From contig JBMNCR010000088.1 in the NCBI GenBank assembly GCA_049366695.1, positions 1 through 34,298 on the forward strand: a stretch of 34,298 nt of DNA. The letters run 5' to 3'. The stretch is from JBMNCR01 sp049366695. GTDB taxonomy: Bacteria > Bacillota > Clostridia > Eubacteriales > Alkalibacteraceae. The notes under the pieces were generated by a model. It saw only the letters and a list, made by a program, of their open reading frames with translations, was not told the DNA's origin and made no database searches. The translations under genes were made by a program, and so were the position numbers. Positions 1 through 8,060 of this stretch are shown here, one piece after another. Each line of letters begins with the position of its first letter. Position 1 is the first letter of the stretch.

Positions 1-176
1 TTGTTAATACCATATGTGATATATAAAACATATATCAATTCTAGATAAGTGAAAAATACTATTTATTATATCTCAAAAATCTGTAACCAAATTCTTATAA
101 ATATCATTTCTTTCTATCAATTGCCATGAAAATTTCAAATACTTTTAAAAGGTTTTTACCAATTCAGCACAAGATA

Positions 177-1193
177 TTATCCTTTGGAAATTGTCTTTAC
201 TGAATCTCTAATTATCAATTCATATGGTATGCGTATATTCTTTTTCTCAGTAATAAAATTATTAATTGTTTTTATTAACATCCTAGCACAAATTGCGCCA
301 ATATCATACATAGGTTGTGCTATAGTAGTTAAACTCGGTTTTGTCCATTCTGATATCTTAAAGTTATTAAACCCAGCGACGCTTATGTCCTCGGGAACTT
401 TATATCCTTGGTCTTCTATACTTCTAATAGCTCCCAATGCCATTTCATCATTTAATGCTATAATAGCAGTAGGCTTTTCTTCTATTTTTAGCAATTCGTT
501 TGCTAAATCGTAACCACCTTTGATTGTATATTTACCTTTCAATTCATAATCTTGGTTTAGTTCTATACCTTTTTTATTTAGAGCCTTTACATATCCTTTT
601 TTTCTTTCCTTAGCAACATATGAAGATTCGTCTTCATCAGTTATAAAAGCTATTTTACTATGTCCATTATCAATTAGGTAATTTGTTAAATCATATGCCG
701 CCTCTTCATTGTTTATTGTTATACTTATTAATCTTTCTTGATCATCACTAACTGCTCCAAGTACTACTGGAACTCTACTATTTAATACTTTTTCATCAAA
801 TAGTTTATTGTCTATTTTTTTTCCTATATATAATATTCCATCACATTGCTTCTCATAAAATACATTAAAATACGTTTCTTCTTTAATTGGATCGGAGTCA
901 GTATTACATAATATAATATTATAATCATATATATTACATACATCTTCTACCCCTCTAACCACTTCAGTATAATAAGCACTTGAAATATCAGGTATCATAA
1001 TTCCAAATGTATTAGTCCTTTGTATTTTTAAACTTCTTGCAATAGCATTAGGCTTATATCCTGTTCTTTTTATAGCGTCTAATACTCTTTGTTTAGTTTC
1101 TTCATTTACAATTGGAATATTATTTAAAACTCTTGAAACCGTGGCAACCGAAACATTGGCTTCTTTGGCTACATCTTTAATTTTTACATTCAT
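177..1193 (-). CDS. LacI/GalR family transcriptional regulator
   Basis: This is a DNA-binding repressor of the LacI family, 338 residues, the usual length. Residues 3-25 are the helix-turn-helix (IKDVAKEANVSVATVSRVLN) with the hinge helix after it. Residues 60-335 read as the periplasmic-binding-like effector domain that senses a small ligand, often a sugar. The start is backed by a GGAGG ribosome binding site at about 1198-1206. It lies 34 bases after the stop of the secreted metalloprotein gene on the same strand, so it is probably the last gene of the operon aminotransferase, metalloprotein, regulator. No sugar gene is nearby, so the ligand and the operator cannot be read from context. Family sure, target unknown. 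Confidence 0.92.
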   Translation of the reverse strand: MNVKIKDVAKEANVSVATVSRVLNNIPIVNEETKQRVLDAIKRTGYKPNAIARSLKIQRTNTFGIMIPDISSAYYTEVVRGVEDVCNIYDYNIILCNTDSDPIKEETYFNVFYEKQCDGILYIGKKIDNKLFDEKVLNSRVPVVLGAVSDDQERLISITINNEEAAYDLTNYLIDNGHSKIAFITDEDESSYVAKERKKGYVKALNKKGIELNQDYELKGKYTIKGGYDLANELLKIEEKPTAIIALNDEMALGAIRSIEDQGYKVPEDISVAGFNNFKISEWTKPSLTTIAQPMYDIGAICARMLIKTINNFITEKKNIRIPYELIIRDSVKTISKG

Positions 1194-1227
1194 ATTTTTC
1201 CTCCAAAAATATATTTACCATTAATCA

Positions 1228-2529
1228 TTAATCTCCAAATATTTTTTCTATAAATATAAATATATAATCTAAAATTTCATCAATAAATTCATTTCCCTCA
1301 TTAATTTTTATATTCTGTGTTTCTATATTAATATCTTTATCTTTTTCTTGAATTTCAAAATATGACTTATCTTCTAAATTTGTCAATGCAGGATTATCAA
1401 AATCTATATCCAATATATTGGAAGCAATTACACTACCATTTTTATCTATAGAATATATCACAAAACTATTATCATTATTAACAAAACTATCAGTATAAAA
1501 CATAATTTTACTATCAGAATTTATTCTAATACTTCCAATAGTAGCTTCAAGAGGATCTCCTTTTACTACAGTTTTAATTGGAATTATTCTATCCTCTTTA
1601 ATATTTAATGAAATTAGCGTATAAAACTCTGCTTCTTCGCCTTCACTATTAATACTCTTACCCCATTGCAATGTATATTGCTGTTTATCATGCCCTAGGT
1701 TTGAAATATCAACTAATGCTAATTGCGGCTGCGTATATGTTTGTGTATCACTAATAATTCCTGATGCTTTCTCCCAATACTCTTTTAAGCCTTCCACTTG
1801 AAGAGCTAAAGGAATATTTGTATTTTCTTGAGGATTAATATTAAAAATCGAATAACTATAACTAGTATCATCATTTAAAGCATTAGAATAATACCTCTGT
1901 TTTATATCTTCAAAAAAATACACTTTCTTTGCAGTTAACGAACCATACAATTGTACATAATCCTCTGCACATATTTCAATTATACTCCATTGATGACCAT
2001 TTTCATAATCATTTGTAACTTTTTCATAACTTTCTAAGTTTCTATATTTGTAAAGCATTGTATCTTTCCACTGATCAAATGTTTTATTCTCATATTCAAT
2101 TAAATAGAACAATGTAAAGTGATGTCCATATTCATGGGAAAGAGTTTTAGCTAATTCTTCAACATTGTTTTTATCTGATAAATTATACAAATCAATTGAA
2201 TTATTATCACTTAGCACAATTTTTTCATTCCCAAAAAAATTTATTATCTTATAGGATGCATTATATACTCCTTCTTCTTTACCTCCAGTTGGATTATCTT
2301 CATAAAGATTTATTTCTTTTAAATGTTTTATTTCTTCACCATAAGTATTTTTTTTTAGTTCTTCATATACTTCTGTTAATTTATGACCGGTCCAATTTTT
2401 TGCATAGCTTTTTATTGTCAATCCTAAATCTGTTTGATATTCATCATATAGAATTGTATCAGCACAAACATTACTATTAAAAACAATTATCAGTATATAG
2501 AAAAGAAGTACAATTATTTTCTTTTTCAT
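1228..2529 (-). CDS. Secreted HExxH zinc metalloprotein, putative gluzincin
   Basis: I do not recognise a named family. The 433-residue protein starts with a signal peptide (KKK, then a hydrophobic stretch 5-17, likely cleavage after VCA at residue 23) and so is exported. HEYGH at residues 132-136 is a zincin zinc site. About 50 residues later the segment EICAED (185-190) offers a glutamate as third zinc ligand, the spacing of gluzincins. The C-terminal half (about 255-400) looks like a beta-rich repeat domain without catalytic motifs. The gene sits 31 bases downstream of an aminotransferase and just before the LacI regulator. A role as an exported peptidase is inferred from the zinc motif; the substrate is unknown. 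Confidence 0.8.
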   Translation of the reverse strand: MKKKIIVLLFYILIIVFNSNVCADTILYDEYQTDLGLTIKSYAKNWTGHKLTEVYEELKKNTYGEEIKHLKEINLYEDNPTGGKEEGVYNASYKIINFFGNEKIVLSDNNSIDLYNLSDKNNVEELAKTLSHEYGHHFTLFYLIEYENKTFDQWKDTMLYKYRNLESYEKVTNDYENGHQWSIIEICAEDYVQLYGSLTAKKVYFFEDIKQRYYSNALNDDTSYSYSIFNINPQENTNIPLALQVEGLKEYWEKASGIISDTQTYTQPQLALVDISNLGHDKQQYTLQWGKSINSEGEEAEFYTLISLNIKEDRIIPIKTVVKGDPLEATIGSIRINSDSKIMFYTDSFVNNDNSFVIYSIDKNGSVIASNILDIDFDNPALTNLEDKSYFEIQEKDKDINIETQNIKINEGNEFIDEILDYIFIFIEKIFGD

Positions 2530-2560
2530 TTAAATAATCAAACCTTTATATTTTATAAAT

Positions 2561-3799
2561 TTAAATATTAGCCATTGCTTCTTTTATTAATTTTGGAGTT
2601 ATCTCACATTTTTCTTCTGAAACTGAACATACAGCAAAACGTAATCCTTTTGCTAATGGAACTAAAAAAACATTCCTTTTGTTTAATTCATTTGATAATG
2701 CCACTGGATTATCTGTAGGAATAGATATAAAAAATCCATCTTTATAAGGACAAATATTGAGTTCTACTTCATTGGAATTTGTTATAAATGTCTGTGCTCT
2801 ATTTTTCAATATATTTTTATATTTATTTCTCTCATTTACTACAACTTTTAATATTTCTTCATCCTTAAATATATTGACTAACACTTCCATAGCACTTCTC
2901 GTGCCATTTGACCAAACACCTCTATTGGAATGAGAACATACGTTTTTAAACTCTTTAATAACTTCTTCACTGGAAGATACCCCAATAATAGAACCACTTC
3001 TAAGTCCATAAAAAGTATAACCTTTTGACATACTAAAAGCTACTAAGCTTAGAATGTTAATAGGTAGTGACCCTAATAGTCCAAAAAATTTTCTAGCACT
3101 TTCATCACAAAAATCTATATATGCCACGTCAACAAATAAAATAATTTTGTTATTGGTATTATTTGATTTTTCTTTTAATATATCAATTACTTTATCCCAT
3201 TCTTCATAACTTAAACTAAAACCTGTTGGATTATGCGCTGGCGAATTGATTATTATTAATAATCTATCTTGCTTATTAAGTAATTGATCTATTCTACTTT
3301 CAAATGAATCAATATTAAAATTATTTTCTTCATCAAATAATTGATACGTAGAAATTTTTCGTCCATGCTCACTTGCTATAGTATTGTAAGGATCCCAAAA
3401 CCAATCTGAAGTCAATATTTCATCACCATAGTTTGTATAATTCCAAATTGCATGTCTTATTGCTCCTGAACCACCTGGGGTAGCAATGGCATCAACAAAT
3501 CCTTCGGGTTGATACTTTCCAAATGTAGCCTTTATTGAAGTACTTAAGTACTCTGGCATACCACTTAAGGGTGCATAGGCTGAAATATTTTCATCCTTTA
3601 AATCCCTTAATGTATTAAATACACTATTAAATGTTACTAACTTACCATCATCATCAAGTAATGCACCTATGGTAGAGTTTATTACATTATTAAAGCCGTC
3701 TCTAGCAATAGCTTTATGTGCCTCTATACTTGCTCCAAATATAACATCATCAGAAACAGGTCTAATAGCGTGCTCTGCAGCCATATTAAATTTACTCAT
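2561..3799 (-). CDS. PLP-dependent aminotransferase, class I/II
   Basis: A fold-type I aminotransferase (aspartate/aromatic aminotransferase superfamily) of 412 residues. Visible are the PLP-contact segment around NPTG (190-193), Asp224 and Tyr227 of the cofactor site, the Schiff-base lysine Lys259 in SMSKGYTFYGLRSG, and Arg267 that usually holds the cofactor phosphate. The frame can be read from further upstream (3823), but the ATG at 3799 is preferred because GGAGG lies about 10 bases before it. The protein likely swaps amino groups between an amino acid and 2-oxoglutarate in the cytosol. Which amino acid cannot be told; proC upstream does not settle it. It probably shares a transcript with the two genes that follow on the minus strand. 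Confidence 0.9.
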   Translation of the reverse strand: MSKFNMAAEHAIRPVSDDVIFGASIEAHKAIARDGFNNVINSTIGALLDDDGKLVTFNSVFNTLRDLKDENISAYAPLSGMPEYLSTSIKATFGKYQPEGFVDAIATPGGSGAIRHAIWNYTNYGDEILTSDWFWDPYNTIASEHGRKISTYQLFDEENNFNIDSFESRIDQLLNKQDRLLIIINSPAHNPTGFSLSYEEWDKVIDILKEKSNNTNNKIILFVDVAYIDFCDESARKFFGLLGSLPINILSLVAFSMSKGYTFYGLRSGSIIGVSSSEEVIKEFKNVCSHSNRGVWSNGTRSAMEVLVNIFKDEEILKVVVNERNKYKNILKNRAQTFITNSNEVELNICPYKDGFFISIPTDNPVALSNELNKRNVFLVPLAKGLRFAVCSVSEEKCEITPKLIKEAMANI

Positions 3800-3936
3800 T
3801 TTATTAATTCCTCCAATTTTCATTTAAAAAATTATAATACAATTATTTATAACGTCTATTTTATACTTTTCGGTTAATATCAAAATTAACATCTCATTTC
3901 ACTAGACATTTTGTTTAATATCAGTGTAATAATTTC

Positions 3937-4737
3937 CTATAATGATTTAGATTTTTTTTCTGCCGCCTCCATAGCATCAAATACGCTTGCTCTAAAAGCG
4001 CCTTTTTCTAACTTGTATACTGCTTCTATTGAAGTTCCACCAGGTGAGCATACCATATCCTTTAATTCTCCAGGATGTTTGCTTGTTTCCAGCAATGTTT
4101 TAGCAGAACCTAATACAGTTTGAGCAACCATCTTATAAGCTTTTTGTCTAGGTATCCCCGCTCTTACAGCAGCATCTGCTAGTGCTTCTAAAAGTATATA
4201 AATACAAGCAGGTGATGATCCACTAATAGCAGTAACTGCATCAAAATACTTTTCTTCTAAAAAATCAGTCTTACCAAAACTATTAAATAATCCTACTACA
4301 TTAGTTAAATCATCATCATTCACCATATCATTATTACATATAATCGTCATACCTTCTCCAACTTGAACTCCAGAGTTTGGCATAGTTCTAATTATTTTTG
4401 TATCTTCTTTTAGAATAGATTGTATGCATTGTATACTCTTTCCAGCAGCTATACTTACAATAACAACATCTTTTTTTAAATAATCTTTGATTTCTAAGAT
4501 TATCTTTTCTAAAATATTAGGTTTTACTGCAAAAATTAATATATCCGATTCTTGAGCAATTTTTTTATTGTCCGTACTTACATTAATTCCGTATAACTCT
4601 TGAATTTTTGTTAAGACTTCTTTATTTGTATCTGACACATATATATTCTTATCTAAAACAACTTTTGATTCTACTATTCCTCTAATCATCGCTTGAGACA
4701 TATTGCCACAACCAATTATTCCTATTATTTTATTCAT
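3937..4737 (-). CDS. proC: Pyrroline-5-carboxylate reductase
   Basis: ProC reduces 1-pyrroline-5-carboxylate to proline with NAD(P)H, the last step of proline synthesis, in the cytosol. The protein has 266 residues, the family length. The N-terminal Rossmann loop is IGCGNMSQAM (8-17). The C-terminal dimerisation/active-site region has SGSSPACIYILLEALADAA and the signature block from LKDMVCSPGGTSIEAVY onward. It has its own candidate promoter upstream. There are 137 bases between it and the next gene on the strand, so co-transcription with the aminotransferase is possible but not certain. Confidence 0.96.
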   Translation of the reverse strand: MNKIIGIIGCGNMSQAMIRGIVESKVVLDKNIYVSDTNKEVLTKIQELYGINVSTDNKKIAQESDILIFAVKPNILEKIILEIKDYLKKDVVIVSIAAGKSIQCIQSILKEDTKIIRTMPNSGVQVGEGMTIICNNDMVNDDDLTNVVGLFNSFGKTDFLEEKYFDAVTAISGSSPACIYILLEALADAAVRAGIPRQKAYKMVAQTVLGSAKTLLETSKHPGELKDMVCSPGGTSIEAVYKLEKGAFRASVFDAMEAAEKKSKSL

Positions 4738-4769
4738 TTTATCTCACCTTCTTATGTATATTAATTAAT

Positions 4770-4798
4770 ATTATACTAATAATGAAAAAAAGTTTCTA
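4770..4798 (-). promoter_or_regulatory. Candidate sigma-A promoter of proC
   Basis: On the minus strand TAGAAA is followed after 17 bases by TATAAT, about 30 bases before the proC start. The -10 box is perfect and the -35 box weak. Confidence 0.45.
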
Positions 4799-4875
4799 TA
4801 ATACTTTAATATAATCTTATATAAATTATTCTTTTTGATTATTTAATGCAATATTATACTAACTTATTTCAATTA

Positions 4876-4904
4876 TAGACATTTTAAATGTTTTATAATA
4901 ATAT
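4876..4904 (+). promoter_or_regulatory. Candidate promoter of the binding-protein transcript
   Basis: TAGACA and TAATAT are separated by 17 bases. If used, transcription would begin near 4911, at the foot of the first leader hairpin. Both boxes deviate from consensus and AT-rich DNA gives such matches by chance. Confidence 0.35.
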
Positions 4905-4910
4905 AATAGT

Positions 4911-5010
4911 TGGAATTAATATGATTGTTTAATTCCAAAATAAAAATTATAGAATTATAGCCTCAACATTTTATAGCATTTAATTAAATTCTATTATTTG
5001 AGGCTTTTTC
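4911..5010 (+). promoter_or_regulatory. Structured 5' leader ending in a terminator-like hairpin (candidate riboswitch or attenuator)
   Basis: The first hairpin pairs TGGAATTAA (4911-4919) with TTAATTCCA (4929-4937), nine perfect base pairs. The second pairs AGCCTCAA (4959-4966) with TTGAGGCT (4998-5005) and runs straight into a T tract (5005-5009), the form of an intrinsic terminator. Inside its loop an ATAG/CTAT-flanked palindrome can fold as well. TAGAATT (4950-4956) could instead pair with AATTCTA (4988-4994), which would compete with the terminator. The hairpin ends about 33 bases before the start codon of the lipoprotein gene. It does not match a riboswitch class I know. Confidence 0.5.
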
Positions 5011-5042
5011 ATTTAATTAAAAGACATAAAGGAGTTTTTAAA

Positions 5043-5972
5043 ATGAAATCAAGAAAAAGTATTTTGACAATATTAATAATTATTTTTTTTGTATTAATAG
5101 TATTAACAACAGCATGTACAAAGGATGAAACTCAAAATGAAATTAAAATAGGATTAATGAGTGATACAGCAGCAATTCCTCTGATTGTAGCACAAGAATT
5201 AGGTTATTTTGATAATTATGATATACAAATAACTATCGATATTTTTTTAAGCGCATTAGATAGAGACTCTGCTCTTCAAGCTAATGAATTAAACTGCGTA
5301 TCTACTGATTTAGTATCTGTAGGGCTCTTTAAAGAGTCGCAAGATACTTTTGTAGTTACTTCTCAGACTGAGTGCCAATACAGACTATTGTCCTCACCTA
5401 ATTCCGGAATAGGTAGCACTGTAGAATTAGATAATACTAAGATAGGTTTATCAACAAATACATTAATGGAGTTCCTTACTGATTCAACTATAGATATATA
5501 CAATTTAACTAGCGTAGAGAAAGTAAATATACCGAAGATTCCAAATAGATTGGAAATGTTAAAAAACGATCAAATTGATGCTGCATTCCTACCAGAGCCT
5601 TTAGCATCACTAGCCGAAGTAAATGGTTCTCACTCTATATCAAGTAATATTGAGATTAATCTTTATCCTGGAGTATTATTGTTCAATAAAGATTTTGTTA
5701 ATAATAATGAAGCGATAGTTGAAAATTTTTATTCTGCATATAATGATGCAGTCGATTATATAAATACAAATGGTATTACCGATTTAAGTAATCAACTAAA
5801 TGAAAAACTAAGGTTTCCAGAAGAAGTAAAAGGCATGCTTGATGATATCCAATTTTCTTATGCTAAACTTCCTTCCAATGCAGATGTTGTTTCAGCAATG
5901 ACTTGGTTATACAACAAAGAGCTTATCACTGAGATTTACACTTTTGAAGATTTAACTTATGATATAAATTAA
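5043..5972 (+). CDS. ABC transporter substrate-binding lipoprotein, SsuA/TauA/NMT1-like
   Basis: A 309-residue solute-binding lipoprotein. After a hydrophobic stretch (7-22) the lipobox LTTAC puts the lipidated cysteine at Cys25, so it is anchored outside the cell membrane. The mature part begins IKIGLMSDTAAIPLIVAQELGYF, typical of the SsuA/TauA/ThiY (NMT1-like) binding proteins, and has the two-lobe pattern with QIDAAFLPEPLASLAE in the second half. The start at 5043 is chosen because AGGAG lies 8 bases before it; the longer frame to 4998 would begin inside the leader hairpin. No ATPase or permease is next to it. The only such genes in the window are at 18965-20403 and of the matching type. 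Ligand unknown; sulfonate, pyrimidine precursor or aromatic acid are all family possibilities. Confidence 0.85.
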   Translation: MKSRKSILTILIIIFFVLIVLTTACTKDETQNEIKIGLMSDTAAIPLIVAQELGYFDNYDIQITIDIFLSALDRDSALQANELNCVSTDLVSVGLFKESQDTFVVTSQTECQYRLLSSPNSGIGSTVELDNTKIGLSTNTLMEFLTDSTIDIYNLTSVEKVNIPKIPNRLEMLKNDQIDAAFLPEPLASLAEVNGSHSISSNIEINLYPGVLLFNKDFVNNNEAIVENFYSAYNDAVDYINTNGITDLSNQLNEKLRFPEEVKGMLDDIQFSYAKLPSNADVVSAMTWLYNKELITEIYTFEDLTYDIN

Positions 5973-6013
5973 AAACAAATATTAATAGTCGATAAAGCAT
6001 ATTTTTTTAAGAC

Positions 6014-6045
6014 ATTAGATTTTAATAATTCTAAAACAATCTAAT
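6014..6045 (+). other. Small inverted repeat between binding-protein and U32 genes
   Basis: ATTAGATT (6014-6021) and AATCTAAT (6038-6045) form an 8-bp stem with a 16-base loop in the 141-base gap. There is no U tract after it, so it is not a clear terminator; it may be an RNA processing or regulatory hairpin, or chance. Confidence 0.3.
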
Positions 6046-6113
6046 ACCTACTTTGTCGCAATTTAAAAAACCTATATTATATAAATAACAATGAAAATTT
6101 TTAGGAGAAGATT

Positions 6114-8048
6114 ATGAGATACTTTAATAATAAAGAAGTAGAATTATTAGCCCCGGCAGGTAATTATGCTATTTTCGAGAAATTAATTCAATCAAATTGT
6201 GATGCTTTTTATCTTGGTGGCAAACAATTCAATATGCGAATGCACAGAAATAACTTCAATTTTTCTAATAGTGAAATTAAAACCGCAATTCAACTAGCAC
6301 ATGAAAACAATAAAAAAGTATATATCACCGTAAACAACCTTATGAATGATAAAGAAGTAAGCCAGTGCGAGGAATATCTATATTACTTGGAACAACTCCA
6401 ACCAGATGCATTAATAATTCAAGACCTTTCTATAATACAATTGATATATAAAAACAATTTAAATCTTAATATGCATTCTTCTGTGATGATGAATGTTCAT
6501 AATTTGGAAATGATCAACAAACTAACGTCTCTAGGTATTTCAAGAGTAGTAGTATCTAGAGAAATTGATTTGAAAACCATTAAACATTGGAACAGCCATA
6601 CACAAATGGAATTTGAATACTTTATTCATGGGGATATGTGTTCTACCCACGGTTCACAATGCTATTATTCAAATCTTATCTTCAACAATAGTAGTAACAG
6701 AGGATTATGTATGAAACCTTGTCGTTGGGATTATAAAATTAAATACAAAGGGAATTACTATAATAGTGAGTTCCCCATGGCAGTTAAGGATATGTATATG
6801 TATGAAAATATCCCAGAACTCATTAATGCTGGAGTATCTTCTTTTAAAATAGAAGGTAGAATGAGAGATGTAGATTATTTAGAAACAATTATCAATGCAT
6901 ATGGTGATTCTATAGACAGATACATTAGTGATCCTATATTTTATGATAGATGTAAGTATAGTAAAGAATTATACGAGAATAGAAAAAGAGACTTCTCTAC
7001 AGCATTTGCTTTTGGAAATCCTAGATTAGATTTTATTAATAGAAGATATGAGGGAACTGGTTATTTTTATTCCCATGGAAAAGTTTTTAGTAAGCCAATA
7101 GCTGAACATTCAATAGATGAAAGAGTTATAGTTAAAACCAAATCCACTTTAAAAGATCATCATATATGTAAATTAAATAATCCCCTATCTCTATCAGTAA
7201 AAGCTGATACTTTAGCTCAAGTAAAAGTTGCAATAAAGCATAATGTTGAATTCATATATATTAATACAGAAAATTTTACAAACAACAACGAATTATCTAT
7301 GCATAATATACTAAAATTAAATAAAGTTAAAAATAATTGTAAACTTATATTGTCTCTTCCAAAAATGACTTTTGATGATACTTTTGAAAAGTACGATTAC
7401 GTATTATCAGATAAGCATTTTAGAGAAATTATAGATGGTATCATGGTTAGTAATTTAGGTGCTTTTGAAAGATATAAAGACTTTAATATTCCAATATATG
7501 GTGATAATACTCTTAATGTCATGAATAATCAAAGTAATAAATTTTATAATGATCTTGGTATAAAAAACACTATCTTGTCAATAGAAATGAATAGCAATAA
7601 CTTGAAAAATTTTATGGAAAATAACCATAACGACAATATAGAAATCATAGCACATGGTTCACCAACTATTATGTACATGGAATTAGATTTATATGAAAAT
7701 CTAAATAAATTAAAACCACTGTATCCCGAAGATAACAAATATTTTGAAAATGATGTTATGGTATTAATTGACAATGAAGGTTATGAACATCCTATTTACA
7801 AAGATACAGCAGGAAAAAATCATCTTATGTTGTATAAGGACATATGTTTATTACCTTTAATCCCTGAACTAACTCTATTGGGTGTAAAAATATATCGCTT
7901 AGAAATTAGTCATTACAATATTAAAGATTATGAAAATATAATAAGAACTTATAAAAAAGCTTTAACGTACCCTTCTAACTCTATAGATATTTTTAAAGAG
8001 TTAAATCCAAATCACATGGATTTTAGTTTTGGGTCATTGCACTTTTAG
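6114..8048 (+). CDS. U32 family protein (peptidase U32/TrhP/RlhA/UbiU-type, Fe-S binding)
   Basis: The N-terminal 330 residues are a U32 domain: ELLAPAGNYAIFEKLI at the start, the cysteines Cys176, Cys183, Cys199 and Cys203 in HGDMCSTHGSQC and SSNRGLCMKPCRW, and MAVKDM followed by FKIEGRMRD. Four cysteines in this arrangement hold a 4Fe-4S cluster in the studied members UbiU/UbiV, and U32 proteins carry out oxygen-independent hydroxylation of tRNA, 23S rRNA or ubiquinone precursors. The C-terminal 310 residues repeat a TIM-barrel-like pattern without clear cysteines. At 644 residues it is close to the long RlhA type rather than the short UbiV type, but I cannot assign a substrate. It starts 141 bases after the lipoprotein gene and is 12 bases ahead of the aminotransferase gene, with AGGAG upstream of the ATG. 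Confidence 0.88.
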   Translation: MRYFNNKEVELLAPAGNYAIFEKLIQSNCDAFYLGGKQFNMRMHRNNFNFSNSEIKTAIQLAHENNKKVYITVNNLMNDKEVSQCEEYLYYLEQLQPDALIIQDLSIIQLIYKNNLNLNMHSSVMMNVHNLEMINKLTSLGISRVVVSREIDLKTIKHWNSHTQMEFEYFIHGDMCSTHGSQCYYSNLIFNNSSNRGLCMKPCRWDYKIKYKGNYYNSEFPMAVKDMYMYENIPELINAGVSSFKIEGRMRDVDYLETIINAYGDSIDRYISDPIFYDRCKYSKELYENRKRDFSTAFAFGNPRLDFINRRYEGTGYFYSHGKVFSKPIAEHSIDERVIVKTKSTLKDHHICKLNNPLSLSVKADTLAQVKVAIKHNVEFIYINTENFTNNNELSMHNILKLNKVKNNCKLILSLPKMTFDDTFEKYDYVLSDKHFREIIDGIMVSNLGAFERYKDFNIPIYGDNTLNVMNNQSNKFYNDLGIKNTILSIEMNSNNLKNFMENNHNDNIEIIAHGSPTIMYMELDLYENLNKLKPLYPEDNKYFENDVMVLIDNEGYEHPIYKDTAGKNHLMLYKDICLLPLIPELTLLGVKIYRLEISHYNIKDYENIIRTYKKALTYPSNSIDIFKELNPNHMDFSFGSLHF

Positions 8049-8060
8049 GAGGAAATTAAG

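Larger units (their letters stand above)
4738..5042. other. Divergent intergenic region between proC and the binding-protein gene
   Basis: 305 bases without a gene. The left part carries the proC promoter. The right part carries a possible promoter for the rightward transcript and a leader of about 130 bases that holds two hairpins, described separately. No coding sequence is seen. Confidence 0.7.

Noticed and set aside
17..37. 8-bp inverted repeat near the left edge
   Set aside because: TGATATAT/ATATATCA is purely AT-rich apart from its end bases and has no U tract or gene context; chance is likely.
5043..5972. MqnA/MqnD enzyme of the futalosine pathway
   Set aside because: The fold is related, but a clear lipobox places it outside the membrane, so a transport role fits better.
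6114..8048. UbiU/UbiV quinone hydroxylase
   Set aside because: It is about twice the length of those proteins and has no partner gene; the quinone link remains only a hypothesis.
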